From Acidobacteriota bacterium (lineage in GTDB: Bacteria > Acidobacteriota > Terriglobia > Terriglobales > Acidobacteriaceae): 64,000 nucleotides of DNA. The position numbers were made by a program, and so were the translations under genes. The stretch is from NCBI GenBank assembly GCA_013289685.1, contig JABCZL010000004.1, forward strand, positions 426,734-490,733, read 5' to 3'. This document shows, piece by piece, positions 16,148 to 24,651 of this stretch; the first letter of the stretch is position 1, and every line of letters begins with the position of its first letter. The notes under the pieces are model-generated. The model saw nothing but the letters and a program-made list of their open reading frames with translations, did no database searches and was not told the DNA's origin.

Positions 16148-16215
16148 GTAGAAGAGCGGCCCTTTGAGGGCCGCCTAAGACGCATCGAATCTCCGTGGGC
16201 TTTAAGCCCCTGAGG
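16148..16215 (+). repeat. Two-hairpin dispersed repeat, copy 3
   Basis: GTAGAAGAGCGGCCCTTTG with stem GCGGCCCT / AGGGCCGC-like, 25-nt spacer, then GGGCTTTAAGCCCCTGAGG. Confidence 0.8.
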
Positions 16216-16273
16216 GAGTCGTTCTCCGGGAAACGCTCGCGAAGCAACCCGGCCTGCGCCCCCGAGCGATCCC

Positions 16274-16915
16274 TCAAGAATCGCACCCGGGCCCGCCAAC
16301 CGCCCCGCACTCCTTCCACAGCTTTTCCCAATTCCACATTCCGTATCCCACCTCTTTCGGCAACGGGAATCCGAGCTGATGCGCCAGCATCAACACCTGT
16401 CCGCGATGGTGGGCTTCGTGCGCAAGCATGTAGCACAGCATCTCCGGACCGACCGGCCAAGGCTTAGCCCATCCGTCTCTCAGAAACTTCGAGACCCGGC
16501 CCCCGCCGCCGAGCGCTTCCGCCAGCATCTCCGCGCAGCGAGCCGCGCTCTCCGCCAATCCCGCGCGCGCCTGCTGCGGTGTGCAGTGCGTACGGTTGAG
16601 CTGCCGCGGAGCCTCCAGATGCGGAGCCGTCAGCCGCACCCACTTGGTCCGGACGTTGTGCACATGCGTGAAGATCGCCGCGATGGTGCGGGCCTTGCCC
16701 GAGGGTTTCGCTCTCCACGCGGCAGGGTCAAGATGTTCGATCAGAATCTGGTTCATGCGCTCATTGGCGGCAAAGATCCGGACGGCGGCTCGGCCGAGTT
16801 GAGTGTGAACCTCGGGCTGTCGAATCTTGCTCTGACGAATCTTGCTCTGACCAATCTTGCCCTGACCAATCTTGGATTTTCGCGTGGTCACACCCGCCTG
16901 CTCCGCAACAATCAT
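16274..16915 (-). CDS. DinB family protein
   Basis: A 213-residue four-helix DinB/YfiT-like protein; metal-binding His residues are seen in FTHVHNVRTKWV (about 83-95) and LAHEAHHRGQVLMLAHQLG (about 165-183). Members include bacillithiol or mycothiol S-transferases, but the thiol here is unknown. Residues 10-35 are an odd 5-residue tandem repeat (KIGQG, KIGQS, KIRQS, KIRQP) coded by four 15-bp repeats at 16818-16877; the domain proper begins after it. The gene starts with an ATG that overlaps the miaA stop by 4 bp, so it is cotranslated with miaA. Confidence 0.82.
   Translation of the reverse strand: MIVAEQAGVTTRKSKIGQGKIGQSKIRQSKIRQPEVHTQLGRAAVRIFAANERMNQILIEHLDPAAWRAKPSGKARTIAAIFTHVHNVRTKWVRLTAPHLEAPRQLNRTHCTPQQARAGLAESAARCAEMLAEALGGGGRVSKFLRDGWAKPWPVGPEMLCYMLAHEAHHRGQVLMLAHQLGFPLPKEVGYGMWNWEKLWKECGAVGGPGCDS
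16818..16877. repeat. Four 15-bp tandem repeats at the 5' end of the DinB gene
   Basis: Units begin TG(T/A)C(G/C)AATCTTG and differ by one to three bases. The period is a multiple of three, so copy-number change keeps the reading frame and only lengthens the N-terminus. Confidence 0.85.
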
Positions 16916-17880
16916 AATTCCTTACCGCCACTCGACTCAGCTACCTTCCGAAGAGCCCGCTGCTGAATCTCTTCATCATCCCCAAAACCCTTCAGCCACA
17001 CCACCTCCGGCTCACGCCGGAACCAGGTCATCTGTCTCTTGGCATAGTTGCGATGCGCCTGCTGCGCCGCTTGCAGGGCTTGCTCTCGGGTGAGTTCTCC
17101 GCGCAAAAGCTGAACCGCCTGCTTGTATCCAAGCGACGCGTGTGGCCGTGCGGGTGCACCATACTTCACCAGCAGGCGCTGGGTCTCTTCGATCAGCCCG
17201 GCTTCGAACATCCGACGTGCGCGCTGATTGATGCGATCATAGAGCGCCCCGCGCACCGGGTCGAGGCCCAGCCGCAGAATGCGGAAGCCGCGCAGCGGTT
17301 CGCGCCCCTGCCGCCACAGTTCGGACATTTTCTGTCGGGACGCCAAACGGACTTCGATCGCCCGAATCAGCTTGGGGATGTCGTTAGCATGAATCTGCTT
17401 CGCCGCTGCGCGGTCGAAACGCCGAAGGATCCGGTGCAGATGATCAGAGCCGCGTCTCGCGGCGCTTTCGCGCAAACGCTCGCGCAACTCCTCCGAGCGC
17501 TGCGGGCCGGGGAACAGTCCTTCCAGCAGCGCCCGCAAATACAATCCAGTCCCGCCGACCACAATGGGCAAGTGACGGCGCAGGTTGATTTCGTTGAGCA
17601 CCTGCCGCGCCTGCCGCGCATATTCCCCCGCAGTGACGTACTGCGTGGGATCGACACAATCGAAAAGATGATGCGGCGCGGACGCGAGTTCCGCCGCGCT
17701 GGGCTTGGCGGTCCCAATATCAAACTCGCGGACCATGGCCACCGAATCACAGTTGACGATCTCCCCGCGAAACTTCTGCGCCAGCGCCAAGGACAGCGCC
17801 GTCTTTCCGCTGGCCGTGGGCCCAAGAATCACTACCAGCAGCGAGTCGTCGTGATCTTCGTTGTGATGCTCGGGGCCCAC
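16912..17880 (-). CDS. miaA: tRNA dimethylallyltransferase
   Basis: A 322-residue enzyme adding a dimethylallyl group to A37 of tRNAs reading UNN codons. The P-loop GPTASGKTALSLALA is at residues 20-34, followed by NCDSVAMVREFDIGTAKPS, where the usual DSxQxY is altered, then VGGTGLYLRALLEG (about 103-116) and the C-terminal SLGYKQAVQLLRGELT (in part) and YAKRQMTWFRRE motifs. Start GTG 17880 leaves only 2 bp after the stop of the 49-residue membrane protein gene, and the DinB gene overlaps the end, giving a three-gene operon. Length and motifs indicate an active enzyme. Confidence 0.94.
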   Translation of the reverse strand: MGPEHHNEDHDDSLLVVILGPTASGKTALSLALAQKFRGEIVNCDSVAMVREFDIGTAKPSAAELASAPHHLFDCVDPTQYVTAGEYARQARQVLNEINLRRHLPIVVGGTGLYLRALLEGLFPGPQRSEELRERLRESAARRGSDHLHRILRRFDRAAAKQIHANDIPKLIRAIEVRLASRQKMSELWRQGREPLRGFRILRLGLDPVRGALYDRINQRARRMFEAGLIEETQRLLVKYGAPARPHASLGYKQAVQLLRGELTREQALQAAQQAHRNYAKRQMTWFRREPEVVWLKGFGDDEEIQQRALRKVAESSGGKEL

Positions 17881-17882
17881 GT

Positions 17883-18032
17883 TCAGCGCAAACTCCAGTG
17901 CAGGTCGTGCCAGTAGCGCACCAGCGTCAGCACCAGGAGCATCAGCGCGATCAGCAGCAACCCGGTGGTTTCCGAGGCGTAGACCGCGTGGCGGCGATGC
18001 TTGTGATCGTCGTTGGGAGGAGTCTCAGGCAC
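17883..18032 (-). CDS. 49-residue single-pass membrane protein
   Basis: GTG at 18032 opens a 49-codon frame: a polar His-rich N-terminus (PETPPNDDHKHRRHAVYASE), one hydrophobic helix at about residues 23-38 (TGLLLIALMLLVLTLV) and a short aromatic tail (RYWHDLHWSLR). It ends 2 bp before the miaA start, so it is the first gene of that operon. A TACAAT hexamer (18039-18044) lies 6 nt before the GTG, fitting a leaderless mRNA. The tidy membrane design plus operon position support a real gene. Function unknown. Confidence 0.6.
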   Translation of the reverse strand: MPETPPNDDHKHRRHAVYASETTGLLLIALMLLVLTLVRYWHDLHWSLR

Positions 18033-18038
18033 GGCGAT

Positions 18039-18044
18039 ATTGTA
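18039..18044 (-). promoter_or_regulatory. -10-like TACAAT of the small membrane protein-miaA operon
   Basis: Ends 6 nt before the GTG at 18032; the mRNA would start at or near the start codon. The -35 region lies in the AGGTC-rich repeat and is weak. Confidence 0.45.
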
Positions 18045-18046
18045 GC

Positions 18047-18092
18047 GCGGACGTGAGGTCTAAAGTCCGAGGTCTGAGGTCCGAGATCCGCA
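18047..18092. repeat. GAGGTCCGAGGTC-type repeat
   Basis: Contains GAGGTCTAAAGTCCGAGG and GTCTGAGGTCCGAGATCCG. The same phrase recurs at 20570-20597 and forms the terminal inverted repeats of the element inside dnaG (52435-52576). Confidence 0.7.
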
Positions 18093-18124
18093 GCGCAGAT
18101 GGCGCACCTCGCAACCCCTTCCTG

Positions 18125-18130
18125 CTACAC
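18125..18130 (+). promoter_or_regulatory. -10-like TACACT of the winged-helix regulator
   Basis: Ends 9 nt before the GTG at 18140, again suggesting a leaderless or nearly leaderless transcript. It also supports GTG 18140 as start. Confidence 0.4.
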
Positions 18131-18139
18131 TACGGCGTC

Positions 18140-19027
18140 GTGCCGCACAAAAGCAGCCGAGTCGCGCGGTTTGGATTGTTCGAGCTCGATCTCAGCGCAG
18201 GCGAACTGCGCAAGAGCGGCGTCAAGCTGCGCCTACAGGGCCAGCCGTTCCAGGTGCTTGCCCTTCTTCTCGAGCGGGCTGGCGAAGTCGTCACACGCGA
18301 AGAGTTGCAGCAGAAACTCTGGCCCTCCGACACCTTCGTCGACTTCGACCACAGCCTGAACACCGCCATCAACAAGGTGCGCGAGGCCCTGGGAGATTCC
18401 GCCGCCAGTCCGCGCTACGTCGAAACCCTCGCCCGCCGTGGATACCGCTTCATCGCTCCGGTCCAGGCTCCGGTGCAGGCAGAGCCTTCGACGGAAATCG
18501 CGACTCACGAGAGCGGCAGCGGCGAAGCATCTGCCTCCACGGCATCGTCAGATCCTCCTCCGGTCGCGTTGCATCCCGACCTCGAAGTCCCAATCCCGCG
18601 GCGAGCCATCACCCGCGGCCTGTTCGCGCTGATCCAGGTCATGTACCTGTCCTTCTATCTGTCGGCGCTGTTTCTCCTCCGCTCCGTCCAGGAGATTGGA
18701 GACTCGTTCCGCAACCCCTGGGGCGGGGCAGCGCTCGGAACGGTACTCGCCGGCGCGGTGCTCATCACCGCCGGCGTCGGCATTCCCCTACGCTGCTACC
18801 TGCTGTCGTCAGTGGGCTTCGACTACCAGCGTCTGGGCGAAAAATTCCTCCAGATATTCCCGTTCGTCCTAGCACTGGACCAGCTCTGGGCGGTCGCGCC
18901 GTTCCTGCTGATCCCGCAGATCGGCCTGGGCGCGGCCTTCGCCGTCAGCGCTGCGCTCCTCTATCTCCCTTTTTCGGAGCGAACCCTGATTCGCATGGCG
19001 TACGTCGGGCGCGGTGGGACCAGATGA
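18140..19027 (+). CDS. Winged-helix (OmpR/CadC-type) regulator with membrane tail
   Basis: A 295-residue protein. Residues 8-100 are a Trans_reg_C DNA-binding domain: FGLFELDLSAGELRKSG, QPFQVLALLLERAGEVVTREEL (in part), LWPSDTFVDFDHSLNTAINK (in part) and RYVETLARRGYRFIAPV. A Pro/Ser/Thr-rich linker (about 100-150) leads to four hydrophobic segments (about 158-180, 195-222, 237-260, 265-285). It is thus a membrane-anchored one-component regulator in the style of CadC/ToxR, but the C-terminal part is polytopic, not a periplasmic sensor. GTG 18140 was chosen because homology begins there. It converges without a gap on the next gene. Confidence 0.85.
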   Translation: MPHKSSRVARFGLFELDLSAGELRKSGVKLRLQGQPFQVLALLLERAGEVVTREELQQKLWPSDTFVDFDHSLNTAINKVREALGDSAASPRYVETLARRGYRFIAPVQAPVQAEPSTEIATHESGSGEASASTASSDPPPVALHPDLEVPIPRRAITRGLFALIQVMYLSFYLSALFLLRSVQEIGDSFRNPWGGAALGTVLAGAVLITAGVGIPLRCYLLSSVGFDYQRLGEKFLQIFPFVLALDQLWAVAPFLLIPQIGLGAAFAVSAALLYLPFSERTLIRMAYVGRGGTR

Positions 19028-19627
19028 TTACGGCTTGCCGCCGTCAACTGCCTGTGCCACTGCTTCAGCAGGACCATACGCGATGCGGTTCAGGTCCCCG
19101 GGCACGTCGCTGCCATAGGGGGTCTTGGCCGTGTAGACTTCGTACCGTAGGCCGGTTCCATCGACATACTCGTCCCATTGTGCATCGACCGCGGCGATAT
19201 GTCGTCTCTTGAACACCTCAGGAAATTGAATCGCACGAAATGACACATGCTTCCGGGGAATTAGTTCAACAGAACAAAGCCGGTTCGAGGGAATGTCGCG
19301 AGGCACCTTCCAGGCGCAGGAAGAGACAAAATAAATCAAGATCTCCCAGTCGCGGTTTAGCCGATACGTAAAAACTGGCTCGCGAGCTGCCGCATCTCCC
19401 GGATACGGCTCGCTATACGACCCATTATCGTTTGCCTGGTTCGGGCTGCCCATGACCTTGCGAACGTCATCGATTGTGGACACCAGCGGCTCCAGCGACC
19501 TCCACTTGGCATTCGAATAGAACCTGTACCTCGGCAGTTCGTTGGGATATCGGGGTAGGTTGTTCTGCGGGGACATCACGCTGAGACCGAAAAGAACCGC
19601 GCCGACCGCAGAAATGAATCTTCGCAT
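19028..19627 (-). CDS. Exported protein of unknown function
   Basis: A 199-residue protein with a signal peptide (RRFISAVGAVLFGLSVMSP). The mature part has KWRSLEPLVSTIDDVRKVMG, a segment like those in exported SmpA/OmlA-type proteins (strand, Thr, short helix, 'MG.P'), then a beta-rich body with two Cys and a C-terminal YEVYTAKTPYGSDVPGDL. I do not recognise a defined family. ATG 19627 was chosen because the signal peptide starts there; an ATG at 19684 would add 19 residues. Its stop abuts the end of the winged-helix gene exactly. Confidence 0.68.
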   Translation of the reverse strand: MRRFISAVGAVLFGLSVMSPQNNLPRYPNELPRYRFYSNAKWRSLEPLVSTIDDVRKVMGSPNQANDNGSYSEPYPGDAAAREPVFTYRLNRDWEILIYFVSSCAWKVPRDIPSNRLCSVELIPRKHVSFRAIQFPEVFKRRHIAAVDAQWDEYVDGTGLRYEVYTAKTPYGSDVPGDLNRIAYGPAEAVAQAVDGGKP

Positions 19628-19759
19628 ACCAAGATTAGACACCGACGGGTACAAAACTCTCCCTGAAGACTTTCCGATTTCCATGGAACCAGCCTCACCG
19701 ATTCCCCGTATCCACGTCTAACAGGCGGGCGAAGTTGTGTCTGCCCGCTGGAGGGTTCC

Positions 19760-20563
19760 ATGAAATCATTAGCAATCCGTCTAGGCCTTGCAACCCTGGC
19801 AGTCGGCCTCGCCACTGCTCTTCCCGCCCGCGCCGACGAATGGTCGAAGACCTACACGATCAGCGGCAAGCCCGACCTACGCGTCGAGACTTCCGACGCC
19901 AACATCCGCGTCACCACCTGGGATCAGAACACCATCGAAGCCAAAGTCATCACCAACCGCTACAAGATCGGCGAAGACGGCATCCGCGTCAGCGAGCACC
20001 AGACCGGCGATTCGGTCGAAATCGAAGTGCGCTACCCGCATCACAATTTCAACATCGAGTGGGGCCAGCACAAAGTGGACATCATCATCCAGATGCCGCG
20101 CGAGGGCCGGGTCAACTTGCGCACCGGCGATGGCAAGATCGAGCTCGCCAATTTCAAGGGCGACATGGACCTGCACAGCGGCGACGGCCACGAGCGCCTG
20201 GACGGCGTCGACGGCAAGCTGCACGCCGAGACCGGCGACGGACACATCACCGCGCAAGGCCGCTTTGACGAACTCGATCTCAAGACGGGAGACGGCCACG
20301 TCGAAGTCCGCGCCGCAACTGGCTCTACGCTGGCTGCGGGCTGGCGGCTCGAGACCGGTGACGGCAACGTTTCCCTCGAAATCCCCAGCGACTTGTCGGC
20401 CGACGTAAGCCTGCACACCAGCGACGGCCACATCGATCTCGACATGCCCATCACTACCGAAGGCAAAATCCATGAAAACGAAGTCCACGGAAAACTCAAC
20501 GGTGGCGGCAGTTCGCTGACCATCCGCACCGGGGACGGATCGATTCATCTGCGGAAGGGTTAG
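19760..20563 (+). CDS. DUF4097 beta-strand repeat protein, exported
   Basis: A 267-residue protein. Residues 1-24 are a signal peptide (SLAIRLGLATLAVGLATALPA-like). The rest is a right-handed beta-solenoid of DUF4097 type, with about seven turns each marked by (T/S)GDG(H/K/N) then a valine/isoleucine strand: RTGDGKIEL, HSGDGHERL, ETGDGHITA, KTGDGHVEV, ETGDGNVSL, TSDGHIDL and RTGDGSIHL. DUF4097 proteins in this phylum often accompany anti-sigma or membrane regulators; none is adjacent here apart from the winged-helix gene 730 bp upstream. No enzymatic residues are apparent; a structural or adhesive role is an inference. Confidence 0.85.
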   Translation: MKSLAIRLGLATLAVGLATALPARADEWSKTYTISGKPDLRVETSDANIRVTTWDQNTIEAKVITNRYKIGEDGIRVSEHQTGDSVEIEVRYPHHNFNIEWGQHKVDIIIQMPREGRVNLRTGDGKIELANFKGDMDLHSGDGHERLDGVDGKLHAETGDGHITAQGRFDELDLKTGDGHVEVRAATGSTLAAGWRLETGDGNVSLEIPSDLSADVSLHTSDGHIDLDMPITTEGKIHENEVHGKLNGGGSSLTIRTGDGSIHLRKG

Positions 20564-20569
20564 AACTGG

Positions 20570-20597
20570 CGTCGGACCTCAGACTTCGGACCTCAAA
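20570..20597. repeat. GGACCTCAGACTTCGGACCTC repeat
   Basis: Inverse-oriented relative of the repeat at 18047-18092, just after the DUF4097 stop. Confidence 0.6.
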
Positions 20598-20686
20598 AAT
20601 ACCGCACTCCGGCGCCACGGCTTGAAGCTTCGGCTTATACTTTGAGGTCTCACGATTTCCATTTCCTACCGGAAGAGGGTTTCTCC

Positions 20687-22714
20687 ATGGCGATTCTGCG
20701 CATCAGTCTGGTTGCGCTTGCAGCAATGTGTTTCGTTTTCTTAGCCACCGCGCAGCAGCCCAGCGCGGCGAACTACACTCCCGCCCTCGACCTTAACGCG
20801 ATGGACCGCACCATCGATCCCTGCGTAGATTTTTTCGCCTATTCCTGCGGCGGCTGGATCAAGAAGAATCCTATTCCCCCCGACCAATCTTCCTGGGACA
20901 CCTATTCCAAAATGCAGGACGAAAATCTGGCGCAGTTGCGCGGCCTGCTGGAAGCGGCCGCAGCGCCCGACCCCAATCGCAACGCGGTCACGCTGAAAAT
21001 CGGCGACTACTACGCCTCCTGCACCGACGACAAAGCGCGCGATAACACGGGAGCAGCACCGCTCAGGCCGAGTCTGAACCGGATCGCCGCCATGAATTCC
21101 AAGTCTGAGATCCCCGATGTGGCCGCGAGCATGGCCAATGACGGCGTTCTCTTCCGCTTCGAGTCCATCCAGGACTACCGCGATGCCAATAAGGTCATCG
21201 CCAACGCCGACCAGGGCGGGCTCGGCCTGCCGGACCGGGACTACTACACCAAGGACGATGCAAAATCGCAGGAACTCCGCAAAGCCTATCTGATGCACGT
21301 GCAGAAGATGTTTGAGCTCCTCGGCGACAAACCGGACGCAGCCGCGGCCGAGGCTCAGACCGTGATGCGTATCGAGACCGCGCTGGCGAAAGGCTCCATG
21401 ACGCGCGTGGAGCGCCGCGACCCCAAATCCCTCGACCACAAGATGACCGCCGCAGAGTTGGAGAAAATTTCTCCCGATTTCGGATGGCCGCTCTACTTCG
21501 CCAAAGTCGGACTGCCCTCGCTGGCATCTCTGAATGTCGCCGTCCCTGCCTTTTTCAAATCCATGAATGCGGTCCTCGACAAAGAGAGTCTTGCCGACTG
21601 GAAGGCGTACCTGCGCTGGCATCTCGTACACGGCAACGCCAGATTTCTCGCCACTCCGTTTCGCGATGAGAACTTCAACTTCTACGGCAAGACCCTGCAA
21701 GGACAGCAGGAACCCTTGTCATCCTGGAAGCGCTGCACCGAAGATGTGGACGATCATCTGGGCGAGGCTCTCGGCCAGGCATACGTCGAGAAATACTTTC
21801 CGCCCGACGCGAAACAGAAGGCGCTCAAGATGGTGAAAGAAATTGAAACCGCGATGCAGCAGGACATTGACGGCCTGAGCATGTCCCCGGCGACCAAACA
21901 GCAGGCGCTCCTCAAGTTGCAGGGAATGGCCAACAAAATCGGATACCCCGACAAGTGGCGCGACTACAGCAAACTCGAGGTCGTCCGTGGCGATGAACTG
22001 GGCAACGCTCAACGGGCACGCAAATTTGAATTCGACCGCCAACTGGCCAAGATCGGCAAGCCCGTCGACCATGGCGAATGGGGCATGACTCCGCCGACGG
22101 TGAACGCCTACTACGATCCGCAGATGAACGACATCAATTTCCCCGCGGGCGTGCTGCAGCCTCCGGCGTTCGATCCCAAGTCTGACGCCGCGCCCAATTA
22201 TGGCGACACCGGCGGCACCATCGGACACGAACTCACCCACGGCTTCGACGATGAAGGCCGCCAGTTCGATGCCCACGGCAACCTGCGCGACTGGTGGACT
22301 CCGGAAGACGCGAAGGAATTCGAGAAGCGCGCCAGCTGCATCTCCGATCAATATTCCAGCTACACGATCATCGACGATATCAAGATCAACGGTAAGCTGA
22401 CGCTCGGTGAAGACGTCGCCGACCTCGGCGGCCTGCTGCTGGCATACATGGCATGGAAGGCCGACACCACCGGCCAAACGCTGGACCCGATCGACGGCCT
22501 CACGCCCGACCAGCGCTTCTTCGTCGGCTACGGCCAAAGCTGGTGCGGGCAGACCCGCGACGAGACCAAGCGCCTGCGCGCCACAGTCGACCCGCATTCC
22601 CCCGAAAAATATCGCACCAACGGCGTGGTCTCAAACATGCCGCAATTTCAGGAAGCCTTCCACTGCAAGGCGGGCGCGCCAATGGTGAACCAGAACCGCT
22701 GCCGGGTCTGGTAG
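20687..22714 (+). CDS. M13 family (neprilysin/PepO-like) zinc endopeptidase
   Basis: A 675-residue exported peptidase. Residues 1-22 are a signal peptide. The N-terminal M13 domain begins with DPCVDFFAYSCGGWIKKNPIP (in part). The zinc site is GHELTHGFDDEGRQFD (about 512-527; His, His, catalytic Glu) with the third ligand Glu in GEDVADLGGLLLAY (about 572); the usual ENxAD is EDVAD here, the Asn being replaced by Asp. NAYYDPQMNDINFPAGVLQPP (in part) and the C-terminal NRCRVW are also typical. It cleaves oligopeptides in the periplasm or outside. Start ATG 20687 follows GGAAGAGGG. Confidence 0.93.
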   Translation: MAILRISLVALAAMCFVFLATAQQPSAANYTPALDLNAMDRTIDPCVDFFAYSCGGWIKKNPIPPDQSSWDTYSKMQDENLAQLRGLLEAAAAPDPNRNAVTLKIGDYYASCTDDKARDNTGAAPLRPSLNRIAAMNSKSEIPDVAASMANDGVLFRFESIQDYRDANKVIANADQGGLGLPDRDYYTKDDAKSQELRKAYLMHVQKMFELLGDKPDAAAAEAQTVMRIETALAKGSMTRVERRDPKSLDHKMTAAELEKISPDFGWPLYFAKVGLPSLASLNVAVPAFFKSMNAVLDKESLADWKAYLRWHLVHGNARFLATPFRDENFNFYGKTLQGQQEPLSSWKRCTEDVDDHLGEALGQAYVEKYFPPDAKQKALKMVKEIETAMQQDIDGLSMSPATKQQALLKLQGMANKIGYPDKWRDYSKLEVVRGDELGNAQRARKFEFDRQLAKIGKPVDHGEWGMTPPTVNAYYDPQMNDINFPAGVLQPPAFDPKSDAAPNYGDTGGTIGHELTHGFDDEGRQFDAHGNLRDWWTPEDAKEFEKRASCISDQYSSYTIIDDIKINGKLTLGEDVADLGGLLLAYMAWKADTTGQTLDPIDGLTPDQRFFVGYGQSWCGQTRDETKRLRATVDPHSPEKYRTNGVVSNMPQFQEAFHCKAGAPMVNQNRCRVW

Positions 22715-22716
22715 CG

Positions 22717-22782
22717 AGTGAAAGAGCGGCCCTTCAGGGCCGCGTCACAGTCGCAAATGAAAACGGGCTTCAGCCCCTGTGT
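22717..22782 (+). repeat. Two-hairpin dispersed repeat, copy 4
   Basis: AAGAGCGGCCCTTCAGGGCC forms the first stem; GGGCTTCAGCCCCTG is the second. It lies between two converging genes. Confidence 0.85.
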
Positions 22783-22802
22783 CTCGCGAATCGTGAAGCA
22801 CG

Positions 22803-24581
22803 CTATACCTCCAGCCCAATCGACCGCATCAACTCCAGCCCATTGCTCTTCGTAACCACCCCGTCGCGCAGCTTGTAGTCAAAGGTCATCCTCCCGTTCG
22901 CCAGCTCATCCTGAAAATGAACATTGCGCAGATGCCCCGCAACCGTCCCGCCAATATCAGTCAGAGCCAGGTCATGCGTGCTCACCAGCCCGATCGCGCC
23001 GCGATTCACCAGCGCGCGCACGATTCCCTCAGCCCCAATGCGCCGATCCTTCGAGTTCGTCCCCTGCAACAGCTCATCCAGCAGAAACAGCAGCGCAAGA
23101 TCGCCGCCCGCCAGATCAACGATCTGCCGCAGCCGCGTGATCTCCGCATAGAACCGCGAACTGCCTTCCTGCAGCGAATCATTCACGCGAATGCTGGCAC
23201 CCACCTGCAGCGGAGTCAGCCGCAGCCGTCGCGCCCGCACCGGCGCGCCCGCCATAGCCAGCACCACATTCAGCCCAACCGCCCGCAGCAACGTGCTCTT
23301 CCCCGACATGTTCGACCCGCTGACCAGCAGGACCCGCGTCTCCGCGCAGATGTTTACGTTGTTGCGAACGCAGGTCGCGACCGGAACCAGCGGATGTCCC
23401 AGTTCCTCAGCATCGAACGACGTCGCATCCTCCAAGAATTCTGGAAACGGGTCCGCGGGATGCTCGAAGCTATAAGTGGCCAGCGCCAGCAACGCCTCCA
23501 TCTCTCCGATTGCATTCACCCAAAACCGCAGCGCAGCGCCGTGAGCCTGCCGCCATCGTTCCGCCGCGAAAGCCACTTGCACGGAGTACATCAGCGGAGC
23601 GTCAATGATTCGCACCGCGATGTTATGGCGCGAGTTGATCAAATCCACCAACGTCCGGAGCCGCGCGATCGCCCGCGACCCCGGCACGCCGCTCGACAGA
23701 AGCTCGCGCTGCAGCGCCTGCAATCGCGGCGCCTGAAATGCGTGCGCCTCCACCCGCGCCAGCACGCCCGATAGCAGATCCAGGTCGCGAAACGCGTGCT
23801 CGGTTCCGTGCAGGACTTCCTCCAAAGGTTTCTTCAGCCTGTACGTGAGAACGGCTTCAATCACAACCACCAGCACCAGAGGCGTCGCCATTCCCCAAAG
23901 CGCCCACACCACCGTGCCCGAAACTGCCAGCGCCGCAAGGACGGGAGCCAGCCATCGAATCCACAACGGCCTCATCTGGTTCGGCGATTCCGCCCACTTC
24001 AGCAGCGCGTCGGGATGCACGCCCACGCCAACATCTTCGCCCAGCACCGCCAGATCCTCGCGAAGATCGAGCTGAGCGCGCAGTTCATCGACCGCCGCAT
24101 GCCGCTCGCGAATCTGTTCCGCCGCGGCCGGGGAAAGCAACCACCGTGCGAGCGTGTCTTCGCCCATCCGGGTGCGCGCCGTCGACAGAAGCTGAAATAA
24201 ACTGCCCTTACCGAACAGGTCGAGATCGGCGGCGTACACGTGATGCGGATCGTCGAAGCGTTCGCCCGTCTCCCCCGACCCGGCCCACCGATCCTCGACA
24301 CGGGCCAGCGCTTTTTCATAAAAAGAGGCAGCACGTTCCGCCAGTTCGCGAGCCCGCAGAATCCGCGAGTGATACGCCGCAATGCCCACGAACGCCGCCA
24401 CCGGCGCGGCCAGCCACCAGGCCGAGAAAGAATGCGCCCGCAATGAAGCCCACGCCATGATCACCGCGGCGATTGCCAAAGCCAGCCGGACGTTCCCCAG
24501 GCGGATATGAATTTTCTCGTAGCGCGCGACCCGTTGTTGGCGAGCATTTCGACGCTGCACGTATTCTTCGGAGGGAAGCAC
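22803..24581 (-). CDS. Membrane-anchored MutS-like ATPase
   Basis: A 592-residue protein with a MutS lever/clamp-like middle and a MutS ATPase. Walker A is GSNMSGKSTLLRAVG (about 420-434), Walker B FLLDELLQGTNS, and the His switch VSTHDLALT. There is no mismatch-recognition domain I. Hydrophobic segments at about 31-47, 53-70 and a pair at about 208-246 predict membrane anchoring, unlike MutS1 and MutS2. It belongs to the poorly studied group of transmembrane MutS homologues; the substrate is unknown. GTG 24581 is 8 nt after a TACATT hexamer, with no ribosome site. The related mutS2 lies at 54924-57437. Confidence 0.87.
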   Translation of the reverse strand: MLPSEEYVQRRNARQQRVARYEKIHIRLGNVRLALAIAAVIMAWASLRAHSFSAWWLAAPVAAFVGIAAYHSRILRARELAERAASFYEKALARVEDRWAGSGETGERFDDPHHVYAADLDLFGKGSLFQLLSTARTRMGEDTLARWLLSPAAAEQIRERHAAVDELRAQLDLREDLAVLGEDVGVGVHPDALLKWAESPNQMRPLWIRWLAPVLAALAVSGTVVWALWGMATPLVLVVVIEAVLTYRLKKPLEEVLHGTEHAFRDLDLLSGVLARVEAHAFQAPRLQALQRELLSSGVPGSRAIARLRTLVDLINSRHNIAVRIIDAPLMYSVQVAFAAERWRQAHGAALRFWVNAIGEMEALLALATYSFEHPADPFPEFLEDATSFDAEELGHPLVPVATCVRNNVNICAETRVLLVSGSNMSGKSTLLRAVGLNVVLAMAGAPVRARRLRLTPLQVGASIRVNDSLQEGSSRFYAEITRLRQIVDLAGGDLALLFLLDELLQGTNSKDRRIGAEGIVRALVNRGAIGLVSTHDLALTDIGGTVAGHLRNVHFQDELANGRMTFDYKLRDGVVTKSNGLELMRSIGLEV

Positions 24582-24589
24582 TGGCTCAA

Positions 24590-24595
24590 AATGTA
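24590..24595 (-). promoter_or_regulatory. -10-like TACATT before the MutS-like gene
   Basis: Ends 8 nt before the GTG start codon; a further case of the leaderless layout. No clear -35. Confidence 0.35.
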
Positions 24596-24651
24596 GCAGG
24601 TACGCTATATCGCGAGAAAGGTGCTACAGAGGAGGTGCCACCGATCAAGGG

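Noticed and set aside
18047..20597. Genes between two GAGGTC repeats as one composite transposon
   Set aside because: The flanking repeats are partial, the enclosed genes are ordinary and there is no transposase.
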